64,000 nucleotides of DNA from Enterobacteriaceae bacterium LSJC7 (GCA_000302695.1 AMFN01000003.1:558001-622000), one strand, 5' to 3'; shown: positions 51,942-61,847, counted from the stretch's first letter. The notes: generated from the sequence alone by a model not told the origin. Translations and numbers: made by a program.

Positions 51942-52955
51942 TCAGCCGATACCCAGAAAATGTTGGGCAATTTTGAAGTAAATAATCAACCCGGTGCCAT
52001 CTATCAACGTGGCGATAAACGGGGCTGACACCACGGCAGGGTCGATACCCACGCGCTTAATAACCATCGGTATGGTCGAGGAAACCACCGCACTCCACAG
52101 CGTCACACATACCAGCGTGAGGCTGACAATCAACGTGATTTCCACCCCAATGCCCATCGCCCACGCTCTGATACACCCGGCGGCACCCAGCGTCAGAGCA
52201 ACCAGTAAAGCCGTTGAGATTTCTTTGCGAATAACCCGGCGTAAATCTCGCAGGGTAACTTCACCCAGCGCCATCGCACGCACCAGCGTCGACGTAATTT
52301 GCGTGCCGCTGTTTCCCCCGGTGCCAATCAGCAGAGGAATAAAAAACGCCAGCGCAATAGCCGACTGTAGCGCATCTTCAAAATGCCGGATAACGCTGCT
52401 GGTATACGCCTCTGCGACAAACAGCAAAAGCAACCATACGACACGTTTCTTCCAGAGCGTTACCGGACTGATGCCCAGATAAGGTGTCTCCAGCGGTGCC
52501 GTTGCCCCCTGTAGCTGGACATCTTCCGTTACCTCGTCGGCAAGCAGTTGCGCGATTTCTTTTTCCGCCAGACACCCAACAAGATTTCCGTTTAGCGTTA
52601 CTGGAATGAACGTTACATCATGAGCTTCAATAAGACGGGCAATATCTTGCCGCACATCATTCGGCCCAGCCTGAAAGAAATGACGCGTCATCAACTGGCT
52701 GACAAGCCGGGTGCTATCCTCTTCCTGTAGCAGCATTTTTACCGATAGAACCCCTTTCAGCACTGCTCCACTAACAATAAAAACGTAGGCAGGAAAATAG
52801 TCTTCCCTGACGCGTTGTAAAAACAGATTGCGGCCTTCTTCTATCGTGAGCGTATCTGCCAGAGAAATAAAATCGGACGACATATAATGAGCAAGGATAT
52901 CGCCTGAGGATTTTTCCATGGAATAGCATACTGTACTGGTTTGAATATATGACAC
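51942..52955 (-). CDS. mgtE: MgtE-family magnesium transporter, copy 1
   Basis: Inner-membrane Mg2+ transporter/channel of 337 residues. Tandem CBS-like regulatory repeats occupy about residues 20-150; five helices follow, with the signature PLLIGTGGNSGTQ near 215 and the pore segment DPAVVSAPFIATLIDGTG near 305, where the conserved pore Asp is present. Typical MgtE proteins are about 450 residues; here the large N-terminal regulatory domain is missing. The start is GTG at 52955, 8 nt after AGGG. An M-box riboswitch lies upstream. A second, clearly homologous copy follows at 53361. E. coli K-12 has no mgtE. Confidence 0.9.
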   Translation of the reverse strand: MSYIQTSTVCYSMEKSSGDILAHYMSSDFISLADTLTIEEGRNLFLQRVREDYFPAYVFIVSGAVLKGVLSVKMLLQEEDSTRLVSQLMTRHFFQAGPNDVRQDIARLIEAHDVTFIPVTLNGNLVGCLAEKEIAQLLADEVTEDVQLQGATAPLETPYLGISPVTLWKKRVVWLLLLFVAEAYTSSVIRHFEDALQSAIALAFFIPLLIGTGGNSGTQITSTLVRAMALGEVTLRDLRRVIRKEISTALLVALTLGAAGCIRAWAMGIGVEITLIVSLTLVCVTLWSAVVSSTIPMVIKRVGIDPAVVSAPFIATLIDGTGLIIYFKIAQHFLGIG

Positions 52956-52963
52956 ACTACTTT

Positions 52964-52987
52964 CCCTATATAAAATATCTTACAGGG
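52964..52987 (-). promoter_or_regulatory. Shine-Dalgarno-sequestering hairpin of M-box 1
   Basis: On the minus strand CCCTGTA (52987-52981) can pair over 7 bp with TATAGGG (52970-52964), burying the AGGG ribosome binding site of mgtE copy 1. The same hairpin exists before copy 2. It is the likely expression platform of the riboswitch. Confidence 0.65.
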
Positions 52988-53010
52988 CGACAAGACAGGA
53001 AAATAATTAC

Positions 53011-53182
53011 AATCCCTACGTCCCGGTTTTAGCACTGAGCAACGTATCCGTACGGAAAATACGCCGGAAGTTACACTGGCAACACCTTGATTCGATGATG
53101 CCTGTATTACCCGCAATGGTCTCTCTCGATACCATCAGGGCGGTAACCTTTATTTACCCAGGAGCCTCGCCATAACAAGATT
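53011..53182 (-). promoter_or_regulatory. M-box (ykoK-type) magnesium riboswitch 1
   Basis: Read on the minus strand, this leader has the landmarks of the M-box: AATCTTGTTATGGCGAGG followed by CTCCT, then TACCGCCCTGATGG, GAGAGACC, and at the 3' end CAGTGCTAAAAC with CGTAGGGATT closing the basal stem on AATC. M-box RNAs sense Mg2+ and repress Mg2+ transporter genes; mgtE is a classic target. About 55 nt separate the aptamer end from the mgtE start. Confidence 0.88.
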
Positions 53183-53360
53183 ATTAAGAACCATTATTGT
53201 GAAGCGTAAATTACGCCCGATAAAACACTGTATTAATTTCAGCAAAGTAGTCTTTCATACACAATGAAATACCTGATACACCACAGCAAGCACCATTTTC
53301 ATGAAATTTCACACTGCTAACAGAGAGGCTATTTTAGCCGGTGCGCGATAAAAATTAATT

Positions 53361-54374
53361 TCAGGGGATGCCCAGAAAATATTGCGCAATGTTGAAATAT
53401 ATAATCAGGCCTGTGCCATCAATAAACGTTGCAATGAAAGGCGCGGAAACCACGGCCGGATCAATACCGAGTCGTTTAAGCACCATCGGTGTCACTGACG
53501 AGATAACCGAACTCCACAGGGTAATGCATACCAGCGTAATGCTGACTATGACCGTGATATCCGGCCCTATTCCCACCATCCAGGCTCTTGCATAACCGGC
53601 GCAACCCAGGGTTAAGGCAATCAGCATGGCCGTGGAAATTTCTTTGCGGATGATTTTCCCCAAATCGCGCAAGGTAACCTCACCAAGTGCCATTGCTCGC
53701 ACCAGGGTAGACGTTATCTGTGTGCCGCTATTACCGCCGGTGCCAATCAGCAAAGGGATAAAGAACGCCAGTGCAATAGCCGATTCAAGCGCATGCTCAA
53801 AATGCTCAATAACGCTGCTGGTATAAGCCTGGGCCACAAACAGAAACAACAGCCATACCGCACGCTTTCTCCACAGCATGAACGGCGTCGTCTCCAGATA
53901 AGGTATTTCAAGCGGCTGCGTGGCGCCCTGGCGTTGGGCATCTTCCGTTATTTCTGCTGCCAGCAACTGCGCGATTTCTCTTTCCCCCAGGCAACCGACC
54001 AGACGACCATTTTCAACGACAGGAATTAAGCGTTGCGACTGCTCTGCCACCCGCTGGGCAATATCTTGCCGCGTATCACTGGGTTTTACCTGAAACAGAG
54101 TGCCCGACATAAGCTGCGTAACGGATTTATTTCCATCGCGCTCCTGAAGCAATTTACTGGCAGATAAAATACCGCGTAGTTTCTCGCCTGAAACAATAAA
54201 TACAGAGCTGGCAACAACACTGTCGGTTAATTGACGTTTAAACGTAGCCTGCGCCTGGCCTACGGTTAAATGGTCTGGCAACCCGGTAACATCACTGGAC
54301 ATATAGTGTGCGACCAGTTCTCCATTTTTTTGCGCCCCGGCATTTAATAATGGGCAAAGCTGAATATGTGACAT
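53361..54374 (-). CDS. mgtE: MgtE-family magnesium transporter, copy 2
   Basis: Second MgtE paralogue of 337 residues, colinear with copy 1 and nearly the same in the membrane half (PLLIGTGGNSGTQITSTLV, then FIATFIDGTGLIIYF). The CBS half is more diverged (SDVTGLPDHLTVGQAQATFK). As in copy 1 the large N-terminal domain of standard MgtE is missing. The start is ATG at 54374 after TAGGGGG. It has its own M-box leader. The two copies with their leaders form a tandem duplication of about 1.4 kb; both reading frames are intact. Confidence 0.9.
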   Translation of the reverse strand: MSHIQLCPLLNAGAQKNGELVAHYMSSDVTGLPDHLTVGQAQATFKRQLTDSVVASSVFIVSGEKLRGILSASKLLQERDGNKSVTQLMSGTLFQVKPSDTRQDIAQRVAEQSQRLIPVVENGRLVGCLGEREIAQLLAAEITEDAQRQGATQPLEIPYLETTPFMLWRKRAVWLLFLFVAQAYTSSVIEHFEHALESAIALAFFIPLLIGTGGNSGTQITSTLVRAMALGEVTLRDLGKIIRKEISTAMLIALTLGCAGYARAWMVGIGPDITVIVSITLVCITLWSSVISSVTPMVLKRLGIDPAVVSAPFIATFIDGTGLIIYFNIAQYFLGIP

Positions 54375-54382
54375 GAAAATCC

Positions 54383-54405
54383 CCCTATAGAAACATCTTA
54401 CAGGG
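54383..54405 (-). promoter_or_regulatory. Shine-Dalgarno-sequestering hairpin of M-box 2
   Basis: On the minus strand CCCTGTA (54405-54399) pairs with TATAGGG (54389-54383), covering the GGGG ribosome binding site of mgtE copy 2. Loop sequence differs from copy 1 while both arms are kept. Confidence 0.65.
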
Positions 54406-54432
54406 CGAACAAGACAGGAATATCAAAGATAA

Positions 54433-54606
54433 GATCCCTACGTCCCGGTTTTAGCACTGAACAACGTATCCGAACGATAAACATCGCCGGAAGTTACCTT
54501 GGCAACACCTTGATTCGATGGATGCCTGTATTTCCCTGTAAGGTCTCTCTCGATACCCTCAGGGCGGTAACTTGTATTTGCTCAGGAGCCTCGCCATAAC
54601 AAGATC
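54433..54606 (-). promoter_or_regulatory. M-box (ykoK-type) magnesium riboswitch 2
   Basis: It has the same landmarks as M-box 1: CTTGTTATGGCGAGG with CTCCT, TACCGCCCTGAGGG, GAGAGACC, CAGTGCTAAAAC and CGTAGGGATC. The basal stem is GATC with GATC here, but AATC with GATT in copy 1, a compensatory A-U to G-C change that supports the RNA structure. It controls mgtE copy 2. Confidence 0.88.
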
Positions 54607-54890
54607 ATAAAACGCCGGGGAATATAGCCGCTTTTCATTTTAATAAATACTTTATCTGAAAGCGGTTTACTAAGTGTTTAGTTTCGACGTACGTTCAACA
54701 GCGCATTATTCACTCGTATCCTGTTGATTCTACCATTCGGGCTACCGGGCCAGAGGGATCCGAATAAGCGAGGCGACCGCGGCGGCATCGGTTTGTCGTT
54801 GCACTTGATGACCAACTAACGCAACGCAGGTTGGTTGGTGGCTGACTGTGCGTAGGGTTTAAATTCGTCAGCCGTTTTGCGCCGCCAACA

Positions 54891-54917
54891 ATAACGCCCC
54901 TGGCTCAGGGGCGTTAT
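54891..54917 (-). terminator. Terminator of the mglBAC operon
   Basis: ATAACGCCCCTG (54891-54902) and CAGGGGCGTTAT (54906-54917) form a perfect 12-bp stem with a GCT loop, about 20 bp after the mglC stop. The T-tract on the minus strand is weak (TTATTGTT). Between this point and M-box 2 (54607-54890) I see no gene. Confidence 0.75.
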
Positions 54918-54937
54918 CGCTTCGCCAAAACGGACTT

Positions 54938-55948
54938 TTACTTCTTACGCGCGTACTTGAGCGAATCCAGCGCCACTGCAAAGATAATAATCGCGCCCTT
55001 AATAATATACTGCCAGTAAGGGTTCACGCCGATATAGGTCAGGCCGTAGTTAATCACCGTAAAGATGATTACGCCGGTCACCACGCCAAACACCGTCCCC
55101 ACGCCGCCGCTAAACGACACGCCACCCACCACGCAGGCGGCAATGGCATCCAGTTCGTACATAAAGCCGAGGTTGTTGGTTGCCGACCCCACGCGTCCGG
55201 CTTCCAGCAGGCCGCCAAAAGCGTAAAACACCCCGGAAAGCGCATAGATCATCAGCAGGTTAACACCTACGTTAACGCCGGAAACTTTGGCTGCTTCCGG
55301 GTTACCGCCGATGGCGAAAATGTTTTTACCAAAGCGGGTTTTGTTCCACAGCACCCAGACAAAGGCAATGGCGATAAGCGCGTAGAAAGTAATGTATGAC
55401 AGCCTGAAGCTGCCGAGCGCAACAAAGCCCTGGGCAAAGGTGGAGAAGCCACTGTCAAAGCCGGACACTGGCGAAGCCCCCACAAAGTCGTAATACAGCG
55501 AGTTAATGCCGTAAACAATAATCATGGTGCCAAGCGTGGTGATAAACGGCGTCACGTTCAGATAAGCGATTATTAGCCCGTTAATAAGACCAATTACCGC
55601 ACCGATAGCGCAGACAATCAGAATCACCAGCGCAATGGGCATGGTTTGCATCTCCGGAAACACCTTGTTGGCGTTTTCCATCGACTGCAACAGCGTGGCG
55701 GCAATCACCGCCGCCAGCCCCACCTGGCGTCCGGCAGACAGGTCGGTCCCCTGGGTGACAATCAGCCCCGCCACACCGAGGGCGATAATAATACGCACGG
55801 ATGACTGAGTCAGAATATTACTCAGGTTCAACAGGCTTAAAAATGTCGGGTCCTGAATAATAATAATCGCGAGCAGCACGAGCAGTACCACGTAAATACC
55901 GCCCTCTTTCAGATAGGTGAGAAAGCTTTTTTTATTTAACGCACTCAT
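54938..55948 (-). CDS. mglC: MglC, galactose ABC importer permease
   Basis: Inner-membrane permease of 336 residues (E. coli 336) with 8-10 hydrophobic helices, BPD_transp_2 (ribose/galactose) family. Conserved parts are VTQGTDLSAGRQVGLAAVI, FITTLGTMIIVYGINSLYYD and DAIAACVVGGVSFSGGVGTV. It forms the channel of the high-affinity methyl-galactoside/galactose importer MglBAC. It is the last gene of the operon, 17 bp after mglA. A fragment of a related gene lies 3 kb downstream beyond the mgtE pair. Confidence 0.97.
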   Translation of the reverse strand: MSALNKKSFLTYLKEGGIYVVLLVLLAIIIIQDPTFLSLLNLSNILTQSSVRIIIALGVAGLIVTQGTDLSAGRQVGLAAVIAATLLQSMENANKVFPEMQTMPIALVILIVCAIGAVIGLINGLIIAYLNVTPFITTLGTMIIVYGINSLYYDFVGASPVSGFDSGFSTFAQGFVALGSFRLSYITFYALIAIAFVWVLWNKTRFGKNIFAIGGNPEAAKVSGVNVGVNLLMIYALSGVFYAFGGLLEAGRVGSATNNLGFMYELDAIAACVVGGVSFSGGVGTVFGVVTGVIIFTVINYGLTYIGVNPYWQYIIKGAIIIFAVALDSLKYARKK

Positions 55949-55965
55949 TAGACTGGCCCCTGATA

Positions 55966-57486
55966 TTAAAGGTGCAAAGATGCAAGACGTAAAATTTCAT
56001 TTTGTGTGGCGGTTTTGGTATCCAGGATACCGGCCACCTGGCCATTACTCATCACCAGAATCCGGTCGGTAATACCCAGCAGTTCCGGCATTTCCGAGGA
56101 GATGATAATGATGCCCTTCTCACGCTTAGCCAGTTCAGCGATAAGCTGGTAAATCTCAAACTTCGCGCCCACGTCAATACCGCGTGTGGGTTCGTCAAGC
56201 ATCAGGATTTCCGGCTGAGTCAGCAGCCAGCGCCCGATAATCACCTTTTGCTGGTTGCCGCCAGACAGCGAGCCAATTTGCGTCTGGTGACCCGGGGTTT
56301 TTACCCGCATGGCGTCAATCACCCACTGGGTGTCGCTTTTCATGCGCCCGTTATCGAGCAGGCCAATGCGGTTTTTATATTTGTGAATATTGGAAATCAG
56401 CGAGTTAAAGCCAATATCCAGATAAGCGTAAATGCCGGTGGCGCGCCGCTCTTCGGTCACCAGCGCAAAACCGTGGTTAATGGCTTCGTTGGCGCTGTGG
56501 TTATTAATTGCCTTGCCGTGCAGTTTAATGGTGCCGCCGGATTTCTCGCGGATACCAAACAGGGTTTCAACAATATCGGTGCGTTTCGCCCCCACCAGTC
56601 CGGCAATACCCAAAATTTCGCCTTTGCGTAAATCAAATGAGATATCGCGAATCGACGGCTGGCGCAGCGAGGTCAGGTGGCGCACTTCAAGAATGGTTTC
56701 GCCCGGCGTGTTGCTGCGCTGTGGGAAACGCTGGTTGAGCGAGCGCCCGACCATCATGGCGATGATTTTGTCCATATCCAGCCCGTCCAGTGGCTGGGTG
56801 GCAATCCACTGGCCGTCGCGCAATACCGTGATTTCATCGCATAGTTCGAAGATTTCTTCCATTTTGTGGGAGATATAGACAATGCCGCAGCCGCGCGCTT
56901 TGAGCTTGCGGATAATACTGAACAGGTGCTTCACCTCTTTTTCGGTTAACGAAGAGGTTGGCTCGTCCATAATCACAATTTTGGCGTCGTACGAAAACGC
57001 TTTGGCAATTTCAATCATCTGCATTTGCGAGACAGACAACGTGCCAACCCGGGCGCGCGGATCGATATCAATATCCAGTTCGTCAAATATCGCTTTGGTA
57101 TCGCGATACATTTTGTCCTGGTCAACAAACATGCCTTTGCGCGGATAGCGTCCAAGCCACATGTTATCCATTACCGAGCGCTGTAATACCAGGTTCAGCT
57201 CCTGGTGCACCATTGAAATACCGTTTTCCAGCGCTTCTTTGGCACTGTTAAAATCAATCTCTTTACCCTGAAATAAAATACGTCCGGCATCTTTTTTATA
57301 AATACCGAACAGGCATTTAAGTAGCGTCGATTTCCCGGCCCCGTTTTCCCCCATCAGCGCGTGAATGGAGTGCGGGCGCACGCGTAAATTGACGTTATCC
57401 AGTGCCTTAACGCCGGGAAATGACTTATTAATGCCCGTCATTTCCAGCAGGTATTCCGGCGATGCGGATGCGTTATTGCTGACCAT
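55966..57486 (-). CDS. mglA: MglA, galactose ABC importer ATPase
   Basis: ATP-binding subunit of 506 residues (same as E. coli) with two fused nucleotide-binding domains. The first has Walker [14 protein letters not shown] and Walker [13 protein letters not shown]. The second has a degenerate Walker A region ([12 protein letters not shown]), signature [15 protein letters not shown] and [13 protein letters not shown], as usual in sugar importers of this class. The start at 57486 (MVSNN) follows AGGTG and matches E. coli; an in-frame ATG 12 codons upstream is unlikely. Confidence 0.97.
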   Translation of the reverse strand: MVSNNASASPEYLLEMTGINKSFPGVKALDNVNLRVRPHSIHALMGENGAGKSTLLKCLFGIYKKDAGRILFQGKEIDFNSAKEALENGISMVHQELNLVLQRSVMDNMWLGRYPRKGMFVDQDKMYRDTKAIFDELDIDIDPRARVGTLSVSQMQMIEIAKAFSYDAKIVIMDEPTSSLTEKEVKHLFSIIRKLKARGCGIVYISHKMEEIFELCDEITVLRDGQWIATQPLDGLDMDKIIAMMVGRSLNQRFPQRSNTPGETILEVRHLTSLRQPSIRDISFDLRKGEILGIAGLVGAKRTDIVETLFGIREKSGGTIKLHGKAINNHSANEAINHGFALVTEERRATGIYAYLDIGFNSLISNIHKYKNRIGLLDNGRMKSDTQWVIDAMRVKTPGHQTQIGSLSGGNQQKVIIGRWLLTQPEILMLDEPTRGIDVGAKFEIYQLIAELAKREKGIIIISSEMPELLGITDRILVMSNGQVAGILDTKTATQNEILRLASLHL

Positions 57487-57510
57487 AGTGTTCACCTGGC
57501 TATCATAAAA

Positions 57511-57560
57511 AGCCTGGTCCATCAGGCTCTGAGTGACGGGGGCATAACCCTCCTGCCCCC
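57511..57560 (-). repeat. Two stem-loops in the mglB-mglA gap
   Basis: GGGGGC (57538-57543) pairs with GCCCCC (57555-57560), and AGCCTG (57511-57516) with CAGGCT (57523-57528). They lie in the 81-bp gap after mglB. Such hairpins protect the upstream mRNA and usually explain excess binding protein over ATPase. Confidence 0.6.
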
Positions 57561-57567
57561 TGCGTGG

Positions 57568-58566
57568 TTATTTACCGAGGAACTGCGCCAGATTGTCTTT
57601 ATCTACACCCACGTAAGGCACGCGCACCACTTTGTTTTCAATCTTCCAGTCAGTGCCGTCGGCTGCGCCCTTGCCTTCTGCCAGATTTTTCGCCAGCTCA
57701 AAGGTCGCTTTTGCCTGGTTGTTGGCATCGTTAAGCACCGTACCGGCCATTGCGCCAGATTTCACCAGTGCCAGCGCTTCCGGCAGCGCATCCACGCCAA
57801 ACACCGGCAGTGATGACTTGTTGTGCGCCTTGAGCGCTTCGACCGCGCCCATCGCCATGGCATCGTTGTTGGCGATGATCACTTCAATTTTGTTAGCGTT
57901 CGGGCCGGAGAGCCACGCATCCATTTTGTCTTTTGCCTGTGCGGTGTCCCACATCGCGGTATCCAGCGCCAGTTGTTGAGTCTCAATGCCCTTCTCATTC
58001 AGGGTCTTGATGACATAGGTGGTGCGCGCTTCCGCATCCGGGTGACCGGGCTCACCTTTGAGCAGCACAAACTGAACTTTGCCGTCTTTATTCAGATCCC
58101 AGGCCGGATTGGCTTTCCAGTGTTTAGCAATCAGTTCGCCCTGGATGATGCCGGACTCTTTGGAGTCGGTACCGACGTAATACGCTTTGTCATAGCCGTC
58201 CAGCACTTTACGTGATGGCTCTTTGTTAAAGAACACCACCGGCACGCTCTGGCCGCGCGCCTTGTCAATCACCGTACCCGCCGCCGCCGGATCCACCAGG
58301 TTTACCGCCAGCGCCTTCACGCCCTTGGCCAGCAGCACGTCAATTTGATCGTTTTGTTTAGACTGGTCATTCTGGGAGTCATTCATCAGCAGCTTCACGT
58401 CTGGCGCGGTTTTACCTTCTTTCTCAATCGCCTTACGCACAACAGACATAAAGTTGTCGTCGTATTTATAGATAGTGACGCCGATACGAGTGTCGGCAGC
58501 GTGGGCATTTGCGCCGAACAGCACGCAGGAAAGTGCGGCGGACAGGGCTAAAACCTTCTTATTCAT
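57568..58566 (-). CDS. mglB: MglB, periplasmic galactose/glucose-binding protein
   Basis: Periplasmic binding protein of 332 residues (E. coli 332), which delivers galactose and glucose to MglAC and serves as chemoreceptor ligand for Trg. A signal peptide spans residues 1-23 (LFGANAHA^AD). Visible are the ligand-binding strand [20 protein letters not shown], the calcium-loop-like [10 protein letters not shown] and [13 protein letters not shown]. The start at 58566 has GGAGA upstream. It is the first gene of mglBAC, under a CRP/Gal-operator promoter. Confidence 0.97.
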   Translation of the reverse strand: MNKKVLALSAALSCVLFGANAHAADTRIGVTIYKYDDNFMSVVRKAIEKEGKTAPDVKLLMNDSQNDQSKQNDQIDVLLAKGVKALAVNLVDPAAAGTVIDKARGQSVPVVFFNKEPSRKVLDGYDKAYYVGTDSKESGIIQGELIAKHWKANPAWDLNKDGKVQFVLLKGEPGHPDAEARTTYVIKTLNEKGIETQQLALDTAMWDTAQAKDKMDAWLSGPNANKIEVIIANNDAMAMGAVEALKAHNKSSLPVFGVDALPEALALVKSGAMAGTVLNDANNQAKATFELAKNLAEGKGAADGTDWKIENKVVRVPYVGVDKDNLAQFLGK

Positions 58567-58762
58567 ACATTCTCCGGCTGTTATTTGTAGGGTCAATAAA
58601 GTCTGGACAGGACAGCAATGTTAAGCATTTGTAATAAAAAACCAGACCAGTTTGCGAGTAAACAGGTACTCGTTTTGTGTAATGCTCCATAACTGCACGT
58701 TTTATGGGTATAACTTGCTGCCTTGTGTCAAAAAAGAACAGAGGTATGGCAAATTCGCCGTC

Positions 58763-58823
58763 ATCATAGTCAGGCAAATGTTAATTAACTGTGAATTTAC
58801 TCACAGATTGAAAACGGTTACAT
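58763..58823 (-). promoter_or_regulatory. mglB promoter with CRP site and Gal operator
   Basis: A perfect CRP core TGTGAATTTACTCACA lies at 58790-58805. A Gal operator at 58808-58823 (minus strand ATGTAACCGTTTTCAA) fits GTGKAANCGNTTNCAC at 14 of 16 positions. The -10 candidate TATGAT (58768-58763) places +1 near 58756, so the CRP site is centred at about -41.5 (class II). GalS, encoded just upstream, should repress and CRP activate. Confidence 0.85.
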
Positions 58824-58858
58824 CGCGCTAAGATTCGGGAAGCGATCGCTGCCACACT

Positions 58859-59857
58859 TTAGCGCTGCATCACCGAATGACGACGCACCAGCGTTGGCAT
58901 AAAAACGTGACTCTGCTGCGGGTCGCAAATACCCTGAGCACCGTTGAGCGCAAGCTCAGTGGCAAGTTTTGCCATAGAAATAATGGGGTAACGCACGGTG
59001 GTTAACTGCGGATCGGTGTAACGCGCCATCGGCATGTCATCAAAACCCGCCAGTGACAATTGCTGCGGCACGGCAATACCGTTGTCCTTAAGCGCCGCGA
59101 GCGCCCCGGCCGCCATGCTGTCGTTGTAGGCAAACACCGCATCAAGCCGCTGGTTGCGTCCAAGCAACTCCACCATCGCCTCTTCACCGCCCTGCATATC
59201 CGGTGTACCGGCGGCAATCCAACCCTCGTTTGGCGTAATGCCGCGCTCCAGCAGCGCCCGCCGCCAGCCTTCACGGCGCAACGCGTCGTCTTCAATACCG
59301 TGGGAAGAGGCAAGATAGCCAATATTGCGGTGGCCCGCAGCCAGCAGCGTGCGGGTGGCAAGCTGCGCGCCGCTGACGTTATCCAGCCCCACGCAGCGCG
59401 GCTCGTAACCGGTTACCACACGGTTAATCAGCACCATGCCCGGTACCTGGTCGAGAAACGCGCCCAGTTCTTCGTCACTCAACGCTTTGGCGTGCACAAT
59501 CAATGCACTACAGCGCTGGCGAATCAGCACCTCTATCGCGTGGCGCTCTTCCTGAGCGCGATGGTAGCTATTGCCAATCAGCACATATTTGCCGTGGGCG
59601 CGCGCTACGCTGTCCACCGCCTTAACCAGCGCACCAAAAAATGGATCGGAGACATCCATCACCACCACGCCGACGGTGTCGCTCACCTGGGTAGCCAGCG
59701 CCTGGGCGTTAGCATTCGGATGGTAGCCAAGCTGTGCTACCGCGTGCAGCACAGCGTCGCGCGCCTTGTCGCTGACGAGGCTGCTGTGATTAAGCACCCT
59801 TGAGACGGTCGCAACCGACACGCCCGCCAGCCGCGCCACATCACGGATAGTAATCAT
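58859..59857 (-). CDS. galS: GalS, galactose isorepressor
   Basis: LacI-family repressor of 332 residues (E. coli GalS 346). The helix-turn-helix with hinge is [20 protein letters not shown] (residues 3-22), followed by a periplasmic-binding-protein-like galactose-binding core ([35 protein letters not shown]). It represses mgl and its own gene. The C-terminus is shorter than in E. coli by about 14 residues. It is upstream of and colinear with mglB, as in E. coli. Confidence 0.95.
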   Translation of the reverse strand: MITIRDVARLAGVSVATVSRVLNHSSLVSDKARDAVLHAVAQLGYHPNANAQALATQVSDTVGVVVMDVSDPFFGALVKAVDSVARAHGKYVLIGNSYHRAQEERHAIEVLIRQRCSALIVHAKALSDEELGAFLDQVPGMVLINRVVTGYEPRCVGLDNVSGAQLATRTLLAAGHRNIGYLASSHGIEDDALRREGWRRALLERGITPNEGWIAAGTPDMQGGEEAMVELLGRNQRLDAVFAYNDSMAAGALAALKDNGIAVPQQLSLAGFDDMPMARYTDPQLTTVRYPIISMAKLATELALNGAQGICDPQQSHVFMPTLVRRHSVMQR

Positions 59858-59947
59858 GGCCTCTGCCCCAACTGCTGTTGACTGTGCATCTGTGTGCCCT
59901 CTTACCTGCGTGAGGCGGCTATTCTGTCAGCGCCTGAAAAAGGACAG

Positions 59948-59982
59948 CGTGAAGCACATCACAGCAATGGAAGCGGTTACAG
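59948..59982 (-). promoter_or_regulatory. galS promoter elements: CRP site and Gal operator
   Basis: CGTGAAGCACATCACA (59948-59963) is a CRP site with one mismatch. ATGGAAGCGGTTACAG (59967-59982) is a Gal operator, 14 of 16 positions on the minus strand. The layout copies that of mglB, so galS is CRP-activated and autorepressed. A -10 candidate is AGAATA at 59925-59920. Confidence 0.8.
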
Positions 59983-60023
59983 CGAGAGTGTTAACGATTG
60001 TGATCCAGATCGTTATCGAAATG

Positions 60024-61157
60024 TCATGAGGCAGCGTTAGCGGTCAGGCGACGCCACAGCCATTCCACCGGCCCCTGGCGAAAACGCCTGAGCCAGAACA
60101 CGGAGAAGAGAAGATTGACAGCCCAGATTGCCGGTACCAAGGCCACCAGCGCCAGGCGGTCGTAATGCATAAACAACCCAAAGCGCCAGAACAGCGTAGT
60201 GCAGATGAGGGTTTGCAGCAGATAGTTGGTGAGTGCCATACGCCCCACGCAGACCACAGCGGCAACGATTTTTGAGCGCGCCAGCCACGGCCAGTAGCCA
60301 AACGCCAGCGCCGCATAGCCAATGGTCTGAAACGGCGCGCTGATATCGCGCGGTGCCTGAAGCAAAAACGCACACCAGCGGTAATCCCAGTGCAGCCACC
60401 ACTGGGCAGCAATGGCGGGCAGGTTAATCAGCATCCCCAGCGCCACCAGCAGCCAACCGGTCTGGCGGTAATGGCGCTGGCTGAAACGGCCCTGTAACCA
60501 GCCGCTGCGCATCAGCGCCGCACCGAGCAGCATCATACCCGCCAGCTGCCAGCCGTACTGCACGCCAAGCGCCATCAGGCTGTCGGAAAGCATGATGAGC
60601 CGTTCCTGCATCGCCGCCGTGCCGCCACCAAGACGCCAGAGCTGCTCAAGCTCAATTGCCGAAGCATCCGGCGTCCAGGCGCGGCTGGTGTTGTCACCCT
60701 GAATCAATCCGAGCAGCAGCAGCATGCCAACACCCAGCAAATACAGCAGTACGCCGGTATTAAACAGCTGCTTGATACCGTGCGCGTCACGCACCATACG
60801 CCAGCAAATCAGCCCTACCAGTCCGTAGGACAAAAGGATATCGCCTTCCCAAAACAGCAGCGCATGCAAAAAACCCAGCAGCACCAACAGACTCAGGCGC
60901 GCCTGAATCCAGCGCTTGCCGCGCTTGAGCAGCATCTGCAAACCCGCGCCAAACAGTAGCGCAAACAGCGTCAGGAATTTAACCTGGGCAAAGAGATCCA
61001 GCAGCGCCCAGGTCCAGGCGTCGCGTGAGGTGATGTCGCCGTACCAGGCAGGGTTGAGGTAGGCCGCCTTCGGCAGGCCGAAGGCAAAAATATTTAACAG
61101 CAGGATGCCGAGAATGGCGGCGCCGCGAATAAAATCCAGCGTGACATTTCTCTCCAT
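60024..61157 (-). CDS. yeiB: YeiB, DUF418 membrane protein
   Basis: Inner-membrane protein of 377 residues (E. coli YeiB 385) with about ten hydrophobic helices and a C-terminal DUF418 domain (GYAALAFGYWPWLARS, VGRMALTNYLLQTLICTTLF). The N-terminus DFIRGAAILGILLLN resembles acyltransferase-3-type proteins. Function is unknown. It starts 21 bp after folE and has CAGGAG upstream, so it is cotranscribed with folE, as in E. coli. Confidence 0.94.
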   Translation of the reverse strand: MERNVTLDFIRGAAILGILLLNIFAFGLPKAAYLNPAWYGDITSRDAWTWALLDLFAQVKFLTLFALLFGAGLQMLLKRGKRWIQARLSLLVLLGFLHALLFWEGDILLSYGLVGLICWRMVRDAHGIKQLFNTGVLLYLLGVGMLLLLGLIQGDNTSRAWTPDASAIELEQLWRLGGGTAAMQERLIMLSDSLMALGVQYGWQLAGMMLLGAALMRSGWLQGRFSQRHYRQTGWLLVALGMLINLPAIAAQWWLHWDYRWCAFLLQAPRDISAPFQTIGYAALAFGYWPWLARSKIVAAVVCVGRMALTNYLLQTLICTTLFWRFGLFMHYDRLALVALVPAIWAVNLLFSVFWLRRFRQGPVEWLWRRLTANAAS

Positions 61158-61178
61158 GCGCTCCTGCCTGACGGTGGA

Positions 61179-61847
61179 TTAACTGTGATGACGCACGGCG
61201 CGCAAGAACTCCTGGCGCGTGTTCTGGCTTGACTTAAACAGCCCGCCCAGCGACGTGGTTGTAGTTGCGCTGGTTGCATCACGAATGCCGCGTGCCTTCA
61301 CACAATAATGGACCGCATCAATAGAGACTGCCACATTGTTGGTGCCAAGCAAGGTTTGCAGTGCAATCAGGATCTGCTGCGTCAGGCGCTCCTGAACCTG
61401 TGGGCGACTGGAGAAAAACTGCACAATGCGGTTAATTTTTGAAAGCCCAATCACGCCATCTTTCGGGATATAGGCTACGGTGGCCTTGCCGTCGATGGTG
61501 ACAAAGTGGTGCTCGCAGGTGCTGGTGAGCGTGATATCGCGCACCGTGACCATCTCGTCCACCTTCATCTTGTTCTCAATGATGGTTATCTTCGGGAAAT
61601 TGGCGTAATCAAGACCGGAGAAGATTTCATCGACGTACATTTTGGCAATGCGGTGCGGCGTCTCCATCAGGCTGTCATCGTTCAGATCGAGATTAAGCAG
61701 CTGCATGATTTCGGTCATATGACCGGCGATACGGCTTTTGCGGGTTTCATTATCCAGCTCGTGCAACGGCGGGCGCAGCGGCGTTTCCAGCCCGCGCGCA
61801 ACCAGCGCCTCATGAACCAGGGCTGCTTCTTTACTGAGTGATGACAT
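61179..61847 (-). CDS. folE: GTP cyclohydrolase I
   Basis: Homodecameric zinc enzyme of 222 residues (E. coli 222) that turns GTP into 7,8-dihydroneopterin triphosphate, the first step of folate synthesis. The zinc site is [14 protein letters not shown] (Cys110, His113) and Cys181 in [10 protein letters not shown]; catalytic parts [10 protein letters not shown] and [13 protein letters not shown] are intact. AGGAGAAG lies before the ATG at 61847; the frame stays open upstream without homology. Confidence 0.98.
   Translation of the reverse strand: MSSLSKEAALVHEALVARGLETPLRPPLHELDNETRKSRIAGHMTEIMQLLNLDLNDDSLMETPHRIAKMYVDEIFSGLDYANFPKITIIENKMKVDEMVTVRDITLTSTCEHHFVTIDGKATVAYIPKDGVIGLSKINRIVQFFSSRPQVQERLTQQILIALQTLLGTNNVAVSIDAVHYCVKARGIRDATSATTTTSLGGLFKSSQNTRQEFLRAVRHHS

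Noticed and set aside
51639-52028. 129-codon plus-strand frame crossing the C16 run
   Set aside because: It is the complement of the mglC fragment and mgtE tail; the Pro-rich middle is just the C run.
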